A DNA stretch of 14,507 bases from JANOGU01 sp964499865 (GTDB taxonomy: Bacteria; Pseudomonadota; Alphaproteobacteria; Rhodobacterales; Rhodobacteraceae). The notes beneath the pieces are model-generated. The model made no database searches. It saw only the letters and a program-made list of their open reading frames with translations, and had not been told where the DNA came from. The position numbers and the translations under genes were made by a program. Where the stretch lies: positions 1-14,507 of the forward strand of contig CAZCPY010000077.1 in the NCBI GenBank assembly GCA_964499865.1, written 5' to 3'. This document shows positions 13,180 through 14,507 of this stretch, piece by piece (position 1 is the stretch's first letter; the number at the start of each line of letters is the position of its first letter).

Positions 13180-14507
13180 ATGAAGCCCAGCGACAACCCT
13201 GCCGACCCGTTCAAGAAGGCGCTGGCCGAGGCCACGCGCACCATGGCCGACGACCCGGAGATGACGGTGACCTATTCCGTCGATCCGTCCGGCATGAACG
13301 CCGAAGGCGTGCGCCTGCCGCAGGTCAGCCGCCGGATGACGCGCGACGAGGTGCTGCTGGCGCGCGGCACCGCGGATGCCTTCGCGCTGCGCCGCCGGTA
13401 TCACGACGACGCGGTCTCGGCCCGCTACATGCCCACGGGCCAGCTTGCGCGCGACATCTACGACGCGATGGAAACCGCGCGCTGCGAGGCCGTGGGCGCC
13501 CGCGACATGCCGGGCACGGCGGGCAACATCGACGCCCGGATCGCCAGCGAGGCCGACCGCAAGGGCTATGCGCAGATCACCCGGTCGGCCGATGCGCCCC
13601 TGCCGGTGGCGGCAGGCTTTCTGGTGCGGTCGCTGGCCACGGGCCGCGACATGCCGCGGGGCGCGCAGAACGTGATGGACCTCTGGCGCGGCTTCATCGA
13701 GGACCAGGCGGGCGGCACGCTCGACCGCGTGGGCGAGGTGCTGGCCGATCAGGCGGCCTTTGCCCGCATGGCCCGCCAGGTGATCGCCGATCTGGGCTAC
13801 GGCGACCAGCTGGGCGACGACCCCGACCGGCAGGACCCCGCCGAGGACGGCACTGACGAGGCCGAGGCCGACGAGGACGCCCCCGACAGCGCGGGCCAGG
13901 ACCAGGACGACAGCGACGACAGCGAGGCCGCGCCCGAGCAGAGCCAGGACGAGACGCAGGACGCCAGGCAGGCCAGCGTCACCCGGGACGACCTGTCGGA
14001 CATGGAGCAGGGCGAGGAAACCGAACTGCCCGAGGCCGAGGCGCCGCCGGAGCCGCCGCCGCCTGCGCCGCATTCCGACGCCGATCCGAACTACGCCGTC
14101 TTCGTCACCGGCCACGACGAGGAGATCGCCGCCGAGGACCTTGCCGAACCCGCCGAGCTGGAACGCCTGCGCGCCTATCTGGACCAGCAGCTTGAGCCCC
14201 TGAAGGGGGCGGTCAGCCGTCTGGCCAACAAGCTGCAACGGCGGCTTCAGGCGCAGCAGAACCGGTCCTGGGAGTTCGACCGCGAGGAGGGCATCCTCGA
14301 CGCGGGCCGCCTGGCCCGCGTGGTCGCCAACCCCACGACGCCCCTGTCCTTCAAGGTCGAGAAGGACACCGAGTTCCGCGACACCTGCGTGACGATCCTG
14401 CTGGACAACTCCGGAAGCATGCGGGGCCGGCCGATTTCCATCGCGGCAATCTGCGCCGACGTGCTGGCCCGCACGCTGGAACGCTGCGCGGTCAAGGTCG
14501 AGATCCT
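13180..14507 (+). CDS. cobT: Cobaltochelatase subunit CobT, 3' end outside window
   Basis: The first 442 residues of CobT, the VWA-domain partner of CobS in aerobic cobaltochelatase; the family is usually over 600 residues, so roughly the last third is missing because the window ends. The start ATG 13180-13182 gives KPSDNPADPFKKAL, typical of the family. Residues 1-205 form the N-terminal domain. About 208-285 is a highly acidic Asp/Glu/Gln-rich linker ending in a Pro-rich segment (about 286-300), characteristic of CobT and of magnesium chelatase BchD. The VWA domain begins around residue 395 and shows the metal-ion-dependent adhesion motif DNSGSM at 409-414. The frame is open to the last base. 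It follows two small exported-protein genes closely, whereas cobS lies 1.7 kb upstream. Confidence 0.96.
   Translation, partial: MKPSDNPADPFKKALAEATRTMADDPEMTVTYSVDPSGMNAEGVRLPQVSRRMTRDEVLLARGTADAFALRRRYHDDAVSARYMPTGQLARDIYDAMETARCEAVGARDMPGTAGNIDARIASEADRKGYAQITRSADAPLPVAAGFLVRSLATGRDMPRGAQNVMDLWRGFIEDQAGGTLDRVGEVLADQAAFARMARQVIADLGYGDQLGDDPDRQDPAEDGTDEAEADEDAPDSAGQDQDDSDDSEAAPEQSQDETQDARQASVTRDDLSDMEQGEETELPEAEAPPEPPPPAPHSDADPNYAVFVTGHDEEIAAEDLAEPAELERLRAYLDQQLEPLKGAVSRLANKLQRRLQAQQNRSWEFDREEGILDAGRLARVVANPTTPLSFKVEKDTEFRDTCVTILLDNSGSMRGRPISIAAICADVLARTLERCAVKVEI

Noticed and set aside
12400..14238. A 612-codon minus-strand open frame opposite cobT and the exported proteins
   Set aside because: CobT on the plus strand is supported by the acidic linker and the DNSGSM motif; the antisense product has no recognisable domain.
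13180..14507. Magnesium chelatase subunit BchD instead of CobT
   Set aside because: The acidic linker and VWA motif are shared, but the N-terminal region is CobT-like, lacks the AAA+ domain of BchD, and cobS is nearby; no bacteriochlorophyll genes are seen.

Overview
The window is about 14.5 kb of very GC-rich, gene-dense chromosome. The gene set (HdaA-type DnaA homologue behind a PerM-like permease, CobS/CobT aerobic cobaltochelatase, a PIMT-like gene overlapping tolC) and an intergenic element of a type I associate with Rhodobacterales point to an alphaproteobacterium, probably Rhodobacteraceae/Paracoccaceae. No database search was possible, so this placement is inference. The content is mostly core chromosome: no integrase, transposase, tRNA, rRNA or CRISPR array was seen.

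Left part (1-1178): two small minus-strand genes of unknown function (52-441, with an in-frame 12-bp tandem repeat; 729-926, a basic Gly/Lys-rich 65-residue protein). They are separated by GC-rich dyads and followed by a 17-bp tandem repeat directly ahead of the next gene.

1179-5061: a plus-strand pair, an AI-2E/PerM-family permease and the DnaA regulatory inactivator HdaA, 7 nt apart. Converging on it is a minus-strand pair, a PIMT-like methyltransferase and a TolC-family outer membrane protein, overlapping by 4 nt. The methyltransferase keeps the SAM site but appears to lack the isoaspartyl-binding motif of true PIMT.

5203-9152: four plus-strand genes: an FAD-dependent amine/amino-acid oxidoreductase, a two-domain CbiX-like chelatase whose N-terminal half has lost one metal-site histidine, a bifunctional mannose-1-phosphate guanylyltransferase/mannose-6-phosphate isomerase, and a conserved-looking 75-residue protein. 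The stretch 9153-9304 holds two adjacent palindromes and the repeat-like intergenic element, between convergent genes.

9305-14507: tgt (queuosine tRNA modification, minus) is divergent from cobS (plus). An NAD(P)H-dependent FMN reductase-like gene (minus) follows, then two small exported proteins and cobT (plus, cut by the window end). CobS and CobT are the AAA+ and VWA subunits of the ATP-dependent cobaltochelatase of aerobic B12 synthesis. They are encoded here but separated by about 1.7 kb, and cobT appears to be the third gene of a short operon with two secreted proteins. I see no clearly new defence or mobile system; the most interesting items are the atypical PIMT-like/TolC pair, the asymmetric CbiX protein, the exported-protein/cobT operon and several palindromic or tandem repeat structures.
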